Shown piece by piece: positions 20,041-27,966 of a stretch of 64,000 bases of DNA. The translations under genes and the position numbers were made by a program. Source of the stretch: Microbacterium sp. MPKO10 (GTDB lineage: Bacteria; Actinomycetota; Actinomycetes; Actinomycetales; Microbacteriaceae); NCBI RefSeq assembly GCF_026107415.2, contig NZ_JAPCHX010000004.1, positions 1 to 64,000 on the forward strand, in the 5' to 3' direction. Positions within the stretch are counted from its first letter, which is position 1; each line of letters starts with the position of its first letter. Below the pieces are notes generated by a model that saw nothing but the letters and a program-made list of their open reading frames with translations, did no database searches and was not told where the DNA came from.

Positions 20041-20108
20041 ATCGCTTACGCTATGCGACCAAGCGTCATCTCAGGCACCGCGGATCGTCCCCGTTACGAA
20101 GTCGTAAC
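20041..20108 (-). promoter_or_regulatory. gluA promoter region with 7-2-7 palindrome
   Basis: TAGCGT on the minus strand at 20048-20053 ends 7 bases before the gluA ATG, which would place transcription start at or next to the start codon. Further upstream, GTTACGA-AG-TCGTAAC at 20093-20108 is a perfect 7-bp inverted repeat with a 2-base centre, close to the likely -35 side. It does not fit the AmtR consensus I know. It could be an operator, or a weak 3' hairpin for the methyltransferase gene that ends at 20117. Confidence 0.4.
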
Positions 20109-20116
20109 TTAACGCG

Positions 20117-20929
20117 TCAGCTCTTATCGGATGCCCTCTGGGCAAAAGCTGATTCATACAGACAGACGGATGCTGCCGTCGAGAGGTTCATCGACTCCGC
20201 GCGACCGTAGATCGGCACTGAGATCGCGGCGTCTACACGCTGCAGAATCTCGTCTGCCAGGCCCCGCGCCTCATTGCCAAAAAGCCAGGCCGTCGGCTGG
20301 GCGAGATCTCCCGCGTCACGGCGGCTGAGCAGGTCGTCCCCTTTGATGTCCGCAGCCACGATCGTCAGTCCCGCGCTCCGCAGCTGCGGAAGCACCGTAT
20401 CGAGTTCGCCGCCGACGGCGAATGGCAGGTGAAAGAGCGACCCCGTCGTCGAACGCACGACCTTGGAGTTGAACGGGTCGACGGTTCGCCCCGTCAGCAC
20501 CACGGCGTCGGCCCCAGCAGCATCCGCCGCCCTGATGATGGTGCCCAGGTTTCCCGGGTCTCTGACTTCTTCGAGCACGGCGATCAGGCGCGGGGTTCTC
20601 GCCACGATGTCTTTGAGCGCGGTCGGATGCTGTCGGCACACTGCGGCGATGCCCTGCGGCGTGACCGTGTCAGTCATCGCGTCGAGGACGTCCTCGGTGA
20701 CATACTCGAAATCGACATCTGCATCGCGCACCGCGGCCATGATTCCCGCGTGCTTCTCAGCCGCAGTCGGCGTCACGAAGAGCTCCTCGAGAAGCTCGGG
20801 GCGCCACGCAAGTGCTTCAGACACAGCCTGAGGACCCTCGAGGAGAAACAAACCGGTCTCCTGGCGCGTCTGTCGACGGGAGAGCTTGGCCACTGCTTTG
20901 ACACGGCCCGAGCGGGGATTTTCAATCAC
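20117..20929 (-). CDS. TrmH/SpoU-family RNA methyltransferase
   Basis: SPOUT-type 2'-O-ribose methyltransferase for rRNA or tRNA, 270 aa. The N-terminal ~100 residues form a substrate-binding domain (LSRRQTRQETGLFLLEGPQAVSEAL). Family motifs are motif 1 EEVRDPGNLGTIIRAADAAG, motif 2 WLFGNEARGL and motif 3 ISVPIYGRAESMNLSTAASV (trefoil knot with bound SAM). The start is GTG at 20929. It follows rplT after a terminator hairpin, as in M. tuberculosis where tsnR follows rplT. The exact target (for example 23S G2251 or another nucleotide) cannot be told from sequence alone. Confidence 0.92.
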   Translation of the reverse strand: MIENPRSGRVKAVAKLSRRQTRQETGLFLLEGPQAVSEALAWRPELLEELFVTPTAAEKHAGIMAAVRDADVDFEYVTEDVLDAMTDTVTPQGIAAVCRQHPTALKDIVARTPRLIAVLEEVRDPGNLGTIIRAADAAGADAVVLTGRTVDPFNSKVVRSTTGSLFHLPFAVGGELDTVLPQLRSAGLTIVAADIKGDDLLSRRDAGDLAQPTAWLFGNEARGLADEILQRVDAAISVPIYGRAESMNLSTAASVCLYESAFAQRASDKS

Positions 20930-20956
20930 CGTGCCAGTCTACGGGCCGTTAATAAC

Positions 20957-20989
20957 CGGTGGCGGGGCCCCAAAGGGACCCCGCCACCG
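20957..20989 (-). terminator. Terminator after rplT
   Basis: CGGTGGCGGGG at 20957-20967 pairs with CCCCGCCACCG at 20979-20989, extended by CCC/GGG around an AAA loop. On the minus-strand transcript the stem is followed by GTTATTAA. It lies 17 bases past the rplT stop and about 28 bases before the methyltransferase start, so that gene depends on read-through or its own promoter. Confidence 0.7.
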
Positions 20990-21005
20990 TGTGAAGACGA
21001 GAATA

Positions 21006-21398
21006 CTACGCGGCTTCGTCAGACTTGGGAGCCGACGTGTCAGCGGGCAGTGCCTTCTTCGCCGTCTCGACGAGAGCGGTGAATGCGGAGGGCTCATTCA
21101 CAGCAAGCTCGGCGAGCATGCGGCGGTCGACCTCAACACCCGCGAGGCCGAGGCCCTGGATGAAGCGGTTGTAGGTCAGGCCGTTCGCGCGCGATGCCGC
21201 GTTGATGCGCTGGATCCAGAGGCGACGGAAGTCGTTCTTGCGCTTGCGGCGGTCACCGTACGAGTAGACGAACGAGTGTGTGACCTGCTCCTTCGCCTTA
21301 CGGTACAGGCGCGAACGCTGACCACGGTATCCCTCGGCACGCTCAAGGATGACCCGACGCTTCTTGTGGGCGTTGACAGCCCTCTTTACTCTTGCCAT
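21006..21398 (-). CDS. rplT: 50S ribosomal protein L20
   Basis: Binds 23S rRNA and is essential early in 50S assembly. 130 aa, about 10 longer than E. coli L20. The N-terminus [37 protein letters not shown] and the [22 protein letters not shown]-type centre (here IQRINAASR) are diagnostic. The acidic tail ([13 protein letters not shown]) is an extension beyond the globular domain. It ends the infC-rpmI-rplT operon. Confidence 0.98.
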   Translation of the reverse strand: MARVKRAVNAHKKRRVILERAEGYRGQRSRLYRKAKEQVTHSFVYSYGDRRKRKNDFRRLWIQRINAASRANGLTYNRFIQGLGLAGVEVDRRMLAELAVNEPSAFTALVETAKKALPADTSAPKSDEAA

Positions 21399-21426
21399 TT
21401 CTCTATTTTCCTAACCGGTCTCTGGC

Positions 21427-21621
21427 TCAGCGGCCGAGAAGCTTCTTCGCCATTGCTGTGTCGTGCGACGACAGGACCTGGTCCTTGTTCAGACGACGCT
21501 TGCGGTGGCTCGACTTCACCTCGAGGTTGTGGCGCATGCCCGCCTGCTGCTTCATGATCTTTCCGCTTCCGGTGACCTTGAAACGCTTCTTGGCCCCTGA
21601 ATGGGTCTTCTGCTTAGGCAT
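21427..21621 (-). CDS. rpmI: 50S ribosomal protein L35
   Basis: 64-aa basic protein of the large subunit. The sequence from [20 protein letters not shown] is the standard L35 start, so the ATG at 21621 is chosen over an upstream in-frame codon. It overlaps the infC stop by 8 bases (GAAGAATGCCTAAG), implying coupling, and GGAGGAGAAG provides a ribosome-binding site within infC. HRKRRLN in the second half is also characteristic. Confidence 0.98.
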   Translation of the reverse strand: MPKQKTHSGAKKRFKVTGSGKIMKQQAGMRHNLEVKSSHRKRRLNKDQVLSSHDTAMAKKLLGR

Positions 21622-22198
21622 TCTTCTCCTCCTGCTTTGCCGCCTTCTTGGCGGCACGTTGTGCGTTGGCCTCGGCCTTGGCCTCTGACTTGTTCTTCAG
21701 CGGCCCGATGACCATGACCATATTTCTGCCATCAATCTTGGGGTTGGACTCAACAGTCCCGAACTCCCCGACATCTTCGGCAAACTTCTGGAGCAAGCGA
21801 ACGCCCATCTCGGGCCGGGACTGCTCACGGCCACGGAACAGGATCATCGCTTTGACCTTGTCTCCGCCCTTGAGGAAGCCCTCGGCGCGCTTGCGCTTTG
21901 TTTCGTAGTCGTGTGAATCGATCTTGAGGCGGAACCGGACCTCTTTGAGCACGGTGTTCGCCTGGTTGCGCCGAGCCTCCTTGGCCTTCTGCGCAGCCTC
22001 GTACTTGAACTTGCCGTAATCCATGATCTTCGCCACGGGCGGCTTCGAATTGGGCGCCACCTCGACGAGGTCAAGGTCTGCCTCTTGGGCAAGGCGAAGA
22101 GCGACGTCGAGCTTGACGACGCCAACCTGCTCACCGCTCGGTCCGACGAGTCGAACCTCCGGAACCCGGATACGGTCATTGGTACGGGGATCGCTGAT
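21614..22198 (-). CDS. infC: Translation initiation factor IF-3 (AUC start)
   Basis: Binds the 30S subunit, prevents subunit joining and checks the initiation codon. The first ATG (22060) would give only 148 aa and cut away most of the N-terminal domain. Reading upstream in frame gives [18 protein letters not shown] and the rest of the conserved N-terminus, beginning at an ATC codon (22198-22196) that follows GAGGAG with a 6-base gap. This yields 194 aa, normal for IF-3. infC is famous for rare start codons (AUU in E. coli) that let IF-3 control its own translation; AUC fits that logic. Downstream rpmI and rplT overlap or follow closely. Confidence 0.95.
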   Translation of the reverse strand: MSDPRTNDRIRVPEVRLVGPSGEQVGVVKLDVALRLAQEADLDLVEVAPNSKPPVAKIMDYGKFKYEAAQKAKEARRNQANTVLKEVRFRLKIDSHDYETKRKRAEGFLKGGDKVKAMILFRGREQSRPEMGVRLLQKFAEDVGEFGTVESNPKIDGRNMVMVIGPLKNKSEAKAEANAQRAAKKAAKQEEKNA

Positions 22199-22256
22199 GC
22201 GGAACTCCTCTGATCTGATTTATCTAATCCATGTGCCGGCGGATACCGGACACATG
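22199..22256 (-). promoter_or_regulatory. infC leader: ribosome-binding site and upstream hairpin
   Basis: On the minus strand, GAGGAG sits 6 bases before the ATC start. About 25 bases upstream of it, CATGTG(T)CCGG pairs with CCGGCACATG (22230-22256; about 10 bp with one bulged base, 6-base loop). The hairpin is placed where autogenous control of infC-rpmI-rplT would act, but no match to a known leader family was tested. Confidence 0.5.
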
Positions 22257-22394
22257 ACGAGAGAGGATTCACGCGTGTGCAACACAACTGCACCACACCC
22301 TGTCTACCGTGCCGCTCTGCGGCCCGGCGGAGTGCAACAACCCGGTAACCTGAATAACGGTCAAGCGCGGGTGGGAGATTCTCCTCTTTCGCCT

Positions 22395-22408
22395 TGGGAC
22401 ATGTCCCA
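22395..22408. promoter_or_regulatory. 14-bp perfect palindrome between infC and the DUF1844 gene
   Basis: TGGGACATGTCCCA is a perfect palindrome in the divergent intergenic region, 31 bases before the DUF1844 GTG and roughly 190 bases upstream of infC. A dimeric regulator site is plausible. The remainder of 22257-22438 shows no gene. Confidence 0.4.
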
Positions 22409-22438
22409 TGGACCGCAACAGTTTAGCAGAGGAATAGT

Positions 22439-22813
22439 GTGAACACGACCGAAAACGACAACCAGAACGTCAGTGATTTCGACGCGGCCCTGAACGAGGT
22501 GACTCGGGACATCGCCGATGTCGGTGCCGTCGAGGTGATCACGACGACGGCTGTCCATCTCATGAGCGCTGCCGCCGTCAAATGCGGGCTCGCCGACGAC
22601 GCCGAGGGGCAGACCGACCTCGACGAAGCACGCAAGCTCATCAACGCTCTGGCGGGGCTCATCACGGCAGGTGCGCCCGAGATCAGCGACATGCATGCGC
22701 GGAGTCTCCGCGATGGTCTGCGCACGCTGCAGCTGGCGTTCCGTGAAGCATCGACAATGCCGGATGCTCCAGGATCGGGCCCGGGCGAGAAGTGGACGGG
22801 TCCGGTCGCTTAG
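22439..22813 (+). CDS. DUF1844-family protein
   Basis: 124 aa, acidic, no membrane segment or signal peptide. The central region (VEVITTTAVHLMSAAAVKCGLADDAEGQTDLDEARKLINALAGLI) corresponds to the DUF1844 helical domain, which in actinobacteria is regularly found divergent from infC. The start is a GTG at 22439 with AGAGGAA upstream. The C-terminal tail is Gly/Pro-rich and probably disordered. Its last 4 bases overlap the stop of the convergent SseB-family gene. Function unknown. Confidence 0.82.
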   Translation: MNTTENDNQNVSDFDAALNEVTRDIADVGAVEVITTTAVHLMSAAAVKCGLADDAEGQTDLDEARKLINALAGLITAGAPEISDMHARSLRDGLRTLQLAFREASTMPDAPGSGPGEKWTGPVA

Positions 22814-23574
22814 GCGGCGTTCACCGACACGGTGAGCGAATCCACACGATTCGCGATCACGTCGTCTGCCGCCCACAGCGCGCTCAGACGGGATATGACT
22901 TCTGAAACTTCCTCGCGGGTGAGTCCCGGCGCCAGCGCAAGGGTCACAATCGTCTCGGGTGCCCGCAGGCGCGCAGTCGGGTCGCCGGCCGACAGCGACA
23001 CCTCCGCAACACGGGCATCTGTCCCGCACGATCGGACGAACGCCTCGTTCACCTCGGGATCCGCGAAACTCGGGACCCAATCCTGCGACTGGGCGATCGC
23101 CCAGAGGGCTGGCCGGCGAATGACGAACTCAGTGTCTGACGTGGGATCGAGCACGACGAGATCTGTGTGCTCCTCTGCTGCCGCGAGAGCCACGCGGATA
23201 CCCTCGGCCGGCACCGGACGAGCCTGAGAATTCCACGCCTGCATGGCGGTGACCGACGAGAAGACGGGCATGACGTCTCGCCCATCCGGCCCGCTGACGG
23301 TGATGATCGACAGTTCCTGCGTCTTGTCCACGACGAGACCCCCATCAGTGACACCGTGCTCACCCGCGTGCGCAACCAGCGGGATCAGCAGTCGAGCCGT
23401 CGCAAACTCCGCAATGACGCGTCGGCCATCATCGTCGCCGCGATGAAAGTCCTCGAGGGCGCTGATCAGGCGCGGAGGTGCGCTGCCATCGTCGGCCGCA
23501 CGGTCATTGGCCTGGAAGCTTCGGCCTGCCCAGGGCTGGCCCGCAGAGTCTGCCGCGTTAGTCGGAGGCGACAT
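22810..23574 (-). CDS. SseB-family protein
   Basis: 254 aa. The section [15 protein letters not shown] followed by [29 protein letters not shown] is the SseB pattern (enhancer of serine sensitivity homologues; also seen in type III secretion and ESX-associated proteins). The rest is unassigned. The ATG at 23574 is inside the end of priA (17-base overlap) with GGAGG 7 bases upstream, so it is the distal, coupled member of the his operon. No enzymatic residues can be named and its role beside histidine genes is unknown. Confidence 0.8.
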   Translation of the reverse strand: MSPPTNAADSAGQPWAGRSFQANDRAADDGSAPPRLISALEDFHRGDDDGRRVIAEFATARLLIPLVAHAGEHGVTDGGLVVDKTQELSIITVSGPDGRDVMPVFSSVTAMQAWNSQARPVPAEGIRVALAAAEEHTDLVVLDPTSDTEFVIRRPALWAIAQSQDWVPSFADPEVNEAFVRSCGTDARVAEVSLSAGDPTARLRAPETIVTLALAPGLTREEVSEVISRLSALWAADDVIANRVDSLTVSVNAA

Positions 23575-24310
23575 CCAGAGCCTCCGCCAGCGTGAAGGCG
23601 CCCGAGTAGAGTGCCTTCCCCACAATTGCGCCCTCAAGCCCGAGCGAGACGAGTTCACGCAGGGCCGCGATATCGTCGAGGCTCGAGATTCCCCCTGAGG
23701 CCACGACGGGTCGCTCCGTGTGCTCCATGACGTCGCGCAGCAGCGAGATGTTTGGCCCCTTCAGCGTGCCGTCCTTCGTCACATCGGTGACGACGTAACG
23801 CGCGCAACCGGCGTCCTCCAGTCGGTCGAGGACATGCCAAAGATCTCCGCCGTCGCGCGTCCAGCCACGTGCGGCCAGTGTGGTCCCGCGAACGTCAAGC
23901 CCGACTGCGATCGCCTCCCCGTACTGCCCGATGACGTTCGCCGCCCACTCGGGGTTCTCGAGCGCAGCGGTCCCGAGATTGATGCGCTTCGCGCCGCTGT
24001 TCAGCGCTGCCTCCAGCGAAGCATCGTCGCGAATGCCTCCGGACAGCTCGACGTTGACGTCGCGCACATTCTTGATCACGCGACGGATCACCCCGGCATT
24101 GCTGCCGCGACCGAACGCCGCGTCGAGGTCGACGAGGTGAATCCACTCGGCTCCCGCATCAACCCACGCCTCCGCGGCATCGACGGGATCTCCGTAGTCT
24201 GTCTCGCTGCCGGCTTCGCCCTGGGTCAAACGCACTGCCTTGCCGTCAGCGACGTCGACCGCGGGCAGCAATTCGAGTGCCGGAGCCTGATTGAACTCGC
24301 GCATTCCCAT
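23558..24310 (-). CDS. priA: Bifunctional HisA/TrpF isomerase (PriA)
   Basis: Beta-alpha-8 isomerase. In actinobacteria one enzyme does both the ProFAR isomerase step of histidine synthesis and the PRA isomerase step of tryptophan synthesis. 250 aa. The catalytic Asp near the N-terminus is in [15 protein letters not shown] and the second is in [15 protein letters not shown]; phosphate-binding loops are ELSGGIRD and VVASGGISS. The PriA assignment rather than pure HisA rests on the organism type. A second ATG two codons later (24304) is better spaced from AAAGG. It overlaps the SseB-family gene. Confidence 0.93.
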   Translation of the reverse strand: MGMREFNQAPALELLPAVDVADGKAVRLTQGEAGSETDYGDPVDAAEAWVDAGAEWIHLVDLDAAFGRGSNAGVIRRVIKNVRDVNVELSGGIRDDASLEAALNSGAKRINLGTAALENPEWAANVIGQYGEAIAVGLDVRGTTLAARGWTRDGGDLWHVLDRLEDAGCARYVVTDVTKDGTLKGPNISLLRDVMEHTERPVVASGGISSLDDIAALRELVSLGLEGAIVGKALYSGAFTLAEALDVASD

Positions 24311-24356
24311 CCTTTGTCAACCTCAGTATGTGCCCTGGTGGCACGAAAACCCTATG

Positions 24357-24998
24357 TTAGTGATCAGAGAAGCTATCCACCCAATTCGACAGCAGCCGTA
24401 CGCCGGGCGCGCCCGACTTCTCGGGGTGAAACTGCGTTGCCCAGAGCGGGCCGTTCTCTACAGCCGCGACGAACCGGTCGCCGTGCGTCGCCCAGGTCAC
24501 CTTCGGTGCGGCGAAGGGACCAGACGAATCGAGTGACCATGAGCGAGCGGCATACGAGTGCACAAAGTAGAAGCGTTCCTCCGAGACACCGGCGAAGAGC
24601 CTCGAGCCATCGGGGGCGTCGACCGTGTTCCACCCCATGTGAGGAAGCACGGGCGCCGTGAGCCTGTCGACCACGCCGGGCCATTCCCCGAGCCCTTCCA
24701 CGGAACGACTCCCCTCGGTGCCCGACTCGAACATCACCTGCATTCCAACGCAGATCCCGAGAACAGGACGCCCTCCGGCGAGCCGCCGATCGATGACTTC
24801 GTCTGCGCCCGAGGCACGAAGCTGATCGATGACGGCGCCGTATGCACCGACACCGGGAACGATGAGCCCGTCTGCCTCGCGTGCTTCGCGGCGGCTGTCC
24901 GTCAGCCGAGCATCAGCGCCGGCCGCTTCGACGGCCTTGACAGCCGAGTGCACGTTGCCAGAGCCGTAGTCGAACACGACGACACGGCGACGGCTCAC
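24357..24998 (-). CDS. hisH: Imidazole glycerol phosphate synthase, glutaminase subunit
   Basis: Supplies ammonia from glutamine to HisF. 213 aa. Class I glutamine amidotransferase triad: Cys in GICVGMQ (near residue 83), with His and Glu in QFHPEKSG near the C-terminus. [12 protein letters not shown] at the start is the usual HisH beginning. It overlaps the hisB stop. hisF is not in this window, so the partner must be encoded elsewhere. Confidence 0.97.
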   Translation of the reverse strand: MSRRRVVVFDYGSGNVHSAVKAVEAAGADARLTDSRREAREADGLIVPGVGAYGAVIDQLRASGADEVIDRRLAGGRPVLGICVGMQVMFESGTEGSRSVEGLGEWPGVVDRLTAPVLPHMGWNTVDAPDGSRLFAGVSEERFYFVHSYAARSWSLDSSGPFAAPKVTWATHGDRFVAAVENGPLWATQFHPEKSGAPGVRLLSNWVDSFSDH

Positions 24999-25606
24999 AG
25001 GGCACCCTTAGTCGATGGAATCCCGCTGACAAGAGGATCGTGGGCTTTAGCCTGTCGGAATGCCCGAGCGAACGCTTTGAACTCTGACTCAGCGATGTGG
25101 TGCGGGTCGCGCCCGCCTTTGACATCGACGTGGACGGTCATGGCCGAGTTGTACGCGATTGCCTCGAACACGTGGCGGACCATGGAGCCGGTGAAGTGTC
25201 CGCCGATGAGGTGGAACTCGAACCCGGCCGGCTCGCCGCTGTGGACGAGGTACGGGCGTCCGGAGATATCCACGACGGCCTGCGCGAGTGCCTCATCGAG
25301 CGGGACCAGAGCGTCGCCGTAACGGGCGATCCCCTCTTTCGAGCCAAGAGCCTCTTTGATAGCGGTACCGAGTGAGATGCCGATGTCCTCCACGGTGTGG
25401 TGCACATCGATATGTGTGTCGCCTGTCGCTCTCACCGTGAGATCGGTGAGCGAGTGTTTGGCGAATGCGGTCAACAGATGGTCAAAAAACGGCACGGATG
25501 TCGAGATGTCACTCGTTCCGGAGCCGTCGAGGTCGATACGAAGGTCGATCGACGACTCGCTTGTCTCGCGCTGAACTCGCGCGACGCGTGAAGAAGTCAT
25601 ACTCAT
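24995..25606 (-). CDS. hisB: Imidazoleglycerol-phosphate dehydratase
   Basis: Mn-dependent dehydration of IGP in histidine synthesis; monofunctional (203 aa), lacking the phosphatase domain of the E. coli fusion. Metal-binding motifs are [14 protein letters not shown] and the second-half [16 protein letters not shown]. The ATG overlaps the hisC stop (ATGA). A separate histidinol phosphatase is required and is not adjacent. Confidence 0.97.
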   Translation of the reverse strand: MSMTSSRVARVQRETSESSIDLRIDLDGSGTSDISTSVPFFDHLLTAFAKHSLTDLTVRATGDTHIDVHHTVEDIGISLGTAIKEALGSKEGIARYGDALVPLDEALAQAVVDISGRPYLVHSGEPAGFEFHLIGGHFTGSMVRHVFEAIAYNSAMTVHVDVKGGRDPHHIAESEFKAFARAFRQAKAHDPLVSGIPSTKGAL

Positions 25607-26679
25607 GATCGTAGTGCGGACATGGCTTCGAGAAACGCCGTCGTCTCTGTCTCGGTTCCTGCCGTGACGCGCATGTGCCCGGGAATGCCGATATCGCGAA
25701 TGAGAATGCCGCGCTCGAAGAGCTGACGAAAGACCGATGCGGTGTCGACGACACCGCCGAAGAAAACGAAGTTGCTCCCCGACCGATAGGGCGTATAACC
25801 GAGGTCGGCCAAGCCGTTCGCAATCCGCTTTCGCTGGCCCCGAATATCGTCGACGACGGCGAGCATCTCATCTGCGTGGCGGAGAGCAGCCCGGGCCGCG
25901 GCCTGCGTGAGCGCAGAGAGATGGTACGGAAGGCGCACGAGGCGCAAGGCGTCGGTGATGGCTGGATCGGCCGCCAGGTACCCCACACGTGCACCCGCGA
26001 AGGCAAAGGCCTTGCTCATCGTGCGCGAGACGATAAGCCGAGGACGGCCGTCGAGCAGTTCCAGCGCGCTCGGCTCTCCGGGCTCGGAGAACTCGGCGTA
26101 TGCCTCATCCACGATCACAATGCCCGGCGCTGCGTCGTAAGCGGCAGAGATTGTCTCGAGATCCAGCGGTGTTCCCGTGGGGTTGTTTGGTGCGCACAGC
26201 ACGACCACGTCGGGCTTTTCCTCGGCGATGACCGAGGCAACGTATTCCGGAGCGAGCTCGAAGTCGGCTTGGCGATCGCGTGCGATCCACCGTGTTCCCG
26301 TCCCGGACGCCAACAGCGGATACATCGAATACGTCGGAGCGAAACCAAGGAGAGAACGACCAGGACCACCGAACGCCTGAAGAATCTGCTGCAGAATCTC
26401 GTTGGAGCCGTTCGCCGCCCAGATATTCTGCTCAGTGAGATCCGAGCCCAGGTAGGCAGCAAAATCCCGGCGGAGCTCCGTGAACTCCCGATCAGGATAG
26501 CGGTTCAAACCAATAATGGAGGCGGCAACCGACCTCACGATGTCATGAGCCACATCCTCGGGAATACCGTGCGTGTTCTCATTGACGTTGAGTGCAACGG
26601 GCACAGGCTCCTGGGGAGCCCCGTACGGCGAGCGTCCGCGCAGATCAGCGCGAAGGGGAAGGTCGTCTAAAGAAGTCAC
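25603..26679 (-). CDS. hisC: Histidinol-phosphate aminotransferase
   Basis: PLP enzyme, 358 aa. [11 protein letters not shown] (substrate/PLP phosphate region), [21 protein letters not shown] and the Schiff-base lysine in [14 protein letters not shown] are visible. The start is a GTG at 26679 with GGGACG upstream. It is the first histidine gene of hisC-hisB-hisH-priA, with the usual hisD absent from its front; the LysM gene ends just upstream on the same strand, with only ~17 bases between. Confidence 0.95.
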   Translation of the reverse strand: MTSLDDLPLRADLRGRSPYGAPQEPVPVALNVNENTHGIPEDVAHDIVRSVAASIIGLNRYPDREFTELRRDFAAYLGSDLTEQNIWAANGSNEILQQILQAFGGPGRSLLGFAPTYSMYPLLASGTGTRWIARDRQADFELAPEYVASVIAEEKPDVVVLCAPNNPTGTPLDLETISAAYDAAPGIVIVDEAYAEFSEPGEPSALELLDGRPRLIVSRTMSKAFAFAGARVGYLAADPAITDALRLVRLPYHLSALTQAAARAALRHADEMLAVVDDIRGQRKRIANGLADLGYTPYRSGSNFVFFGGVVDTASVFRQLFERGILIRDIGIPGHMRVTAGTETETTAFLEAMSALRS

Positions 26680-26696
26680 CGTCCCATCGTATGGCG

Positions 26697-27041
26697 TCAG
26701 CCCTGCTCACTCTCGTACTGTGACGGGATCGCGATGCGCTCACCGGCGCCGACGGAGGACGTTCCCAGCTGGTTCAGGTCAACGATTTCTGCGACGACCT
26801 CACGAGGGTCGTGGTCTGGCGCGATGCGCTCTGCCAGTGCCCACAGTGACTCACCGCTGGACACGGTCACGTATTCGAACGTTTCTGTTGAGGAATCATC
26901 GGATGCCGCGGCCGAGCCCGCCTGAACGGCACCGAAAGCGATGCCCACGACGAGCGGGAGGGCGGCAAGCCCCGTCAGCACGGCGCGCCCCCGAGAGGTC
27001 AAGCGCAGTCGCGGCGTAGCGGCGGTCTGCTGAGTGATCAT
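26697..27041 (-). CDS. LysM-domain membrane protein, probable SOS-controlled (YneA-like)
   Basis: 114 aa. A short basic N-terminus (MITQQTAATPRLRLTSRGR) is followed by one membrane segment (AVLTGLAALPLVVGIAFGAV), an Ala/Ser linker and a LysM peptidoglycan-binding motif (VTVSSGESLWALAERIAPDHDPREVVAEIVDLNQLGTSSV). The ATG has AAGGAGCACAAG upstream. It is divergent from lexA, as yneA is in Bacillus, and its promoter region carries two LexA-type boxes (27099-27125). YneA and the corynebacterial DivS are SOS-induced division inhibitors, so a similar job is a reasonable inference. No catalytic domain is present. Confidence 0.85.
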   Translation of the reverse strand: MITQQTAATPRLRLTSRGRAVLTGLAALPLVVGIAFGAVQAGSAAASDDSSTETFEYVTVSSGESLWALAERIAPDHDPREVVAEIVDLNQLGTSSVGAGERIAIPSQYESEQG

Positions 27042-27098
27042 TCTTGTGCTCCTTCGTTGACGGGTTCGTTCCGAGCCCCAGGCCGGCGGCGCCCGGAA

Positions 27099-27142
27099 CG
27101 AACCTGTGTTCCGAACTTATATTCGACTGTTCGAATTGTCAA
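27099..27142 (-). promoter_or_regulatory. Promoter and tandem SOS boxes upstream of the LysM gene
   Basis: On the plus strand, CGAACctgtGTTCCG (27099-27113) has the perfect GAAC-N4-GTTC core of actinobacterial LexA sites, and CGAACttatATTCG (27112-27125) is a second copy with one core mismatch; they abut. On the minus strand, a perfect TTGACA is at 27137-27142, followed by a TATAAG/TAAGTT -10 candidate within the second box. LexA bound here would cover the -10 and start site of the LysM gene. The boxes are ~170 bases from the lexA ATG. Confidence 0.75.
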
Positions 27143-27225
27143 CCACTTTTTCGGACTTTTGCCGCCGAATCCGGCGACACACTCGAAGAGATGTTTGCCT
27201 CGGGCCGGTGAAGCGGATACAGTTT

Positions 27226-27239
27226 CGAACACAGGGAAC
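27226..27239 (+). promoter_or_regulatory. Degenerate LexA half-site before lexA
   Basis: CGAACACAG (27226-27234) is identical to one half plus spacer of the recA box, but the right half reads GGAAC instead of GTTCG. If functional, LexA autoregulation is weak here or acts through the stronger boxes near the LysM gene. Confidence 0.3.
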
Positions 27240-27292
27240 ACACCATCACGAGCCACCGACATTGCGGTTCGCACGGCGACAGGAGTACAGCG

Positions 27293-27964
27293 ATGGCACA
27301 GGACACGACGAAGAAGGCGCGCACTCGTCGCCGCAAGAACTTGAGCGATAAGCAGCGGGCGATCCTGGAGTTCATCCAGCGCACGGTGGTGCAGAACGGC
27401 TATCCGCCGAGCATGCGAGAGATCGGCGACGCCGTCGGGCTCGCCTCTCTGTCGAGCGTTACCCATCAGCTCAATCAGCTTGAGCTGAGCGGCTATTTGC
27501 GGCGTGATCCCAATCGCCCGCGTGCGCTGGAGGTTCTGATCGACCTCCCCCAGACCGCGGACGTGGGCGAAACGTCACGACCGGTCGGCGACGCCACAAT
27601 GGTTCCGCTGGTCGGCAACATCGCCGCGGGCGTTCCCATTACTGCGGAGCAGCAGATCGAAGAGGTGTTTCCGCTCCCCCGCCAGCTCGTCGGTAAGGGC
27701 GAGCTCTTCATGCTCCATGTTCAGGGCGAGTCCATGATCGACGCAGCGATCTGCGACGGAGACTGGGTTGTCGTCAGACAGCAGTCCACAGCAGAGAACG
27801 GCGATATCGTCGCGGCAATGCTCGACGAGGAGGCCACAGTGAAGGTGTTCCGTCAGCGTGACGGTCATACCTGGCTGCTTCCGCGAAACACTGCCTTCGA
27901 GCCGATCGTGGGCGATCACGCCGAGATCCTGGGGAAGGTTGTCGCGGTTCTGCGTTCTGTCTGA
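27293..27964 (+). CDS. lexA: LexA repressor
   Basis: SOS repressor, 223 aa. N-terminal winged HTH (about residues 17-80: [16 protein letters not shown]...[16 protein letters not shown]). The self-cleavage site is A112-G113 in NIAAGVP; the catalytic pair is S147 (GESMID) and K184 (EEATVK). The ATG at 27293 has AGGAG 8 bases upstream. RecA filaments stimulate cleavage; recA is in the same window with a matching box. Convergent with hflX, stops two bases apart. Confidence 0.98.
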   Translation: MAQDTTKKARTRRRKNLSDKQRAILEFIQRTVVQNGYPPSMREIGDAVGLASLSSVTHQLNQLELSGYLRRDPNRPRALEVLIDLPQTADVGETSRPVGDATMVPLVGNIAAGVPITAEQQIEEVFPLPRQLVGKGELFMLHVQGESMIDAAICDGDWVVVRQQSTAENGDIVAAMLDEEATVKVFRQRDGHTWLLPRNTAFEPIVGDHAEILGKVVAVLRSV

Positions 27965-27966
27965 GG

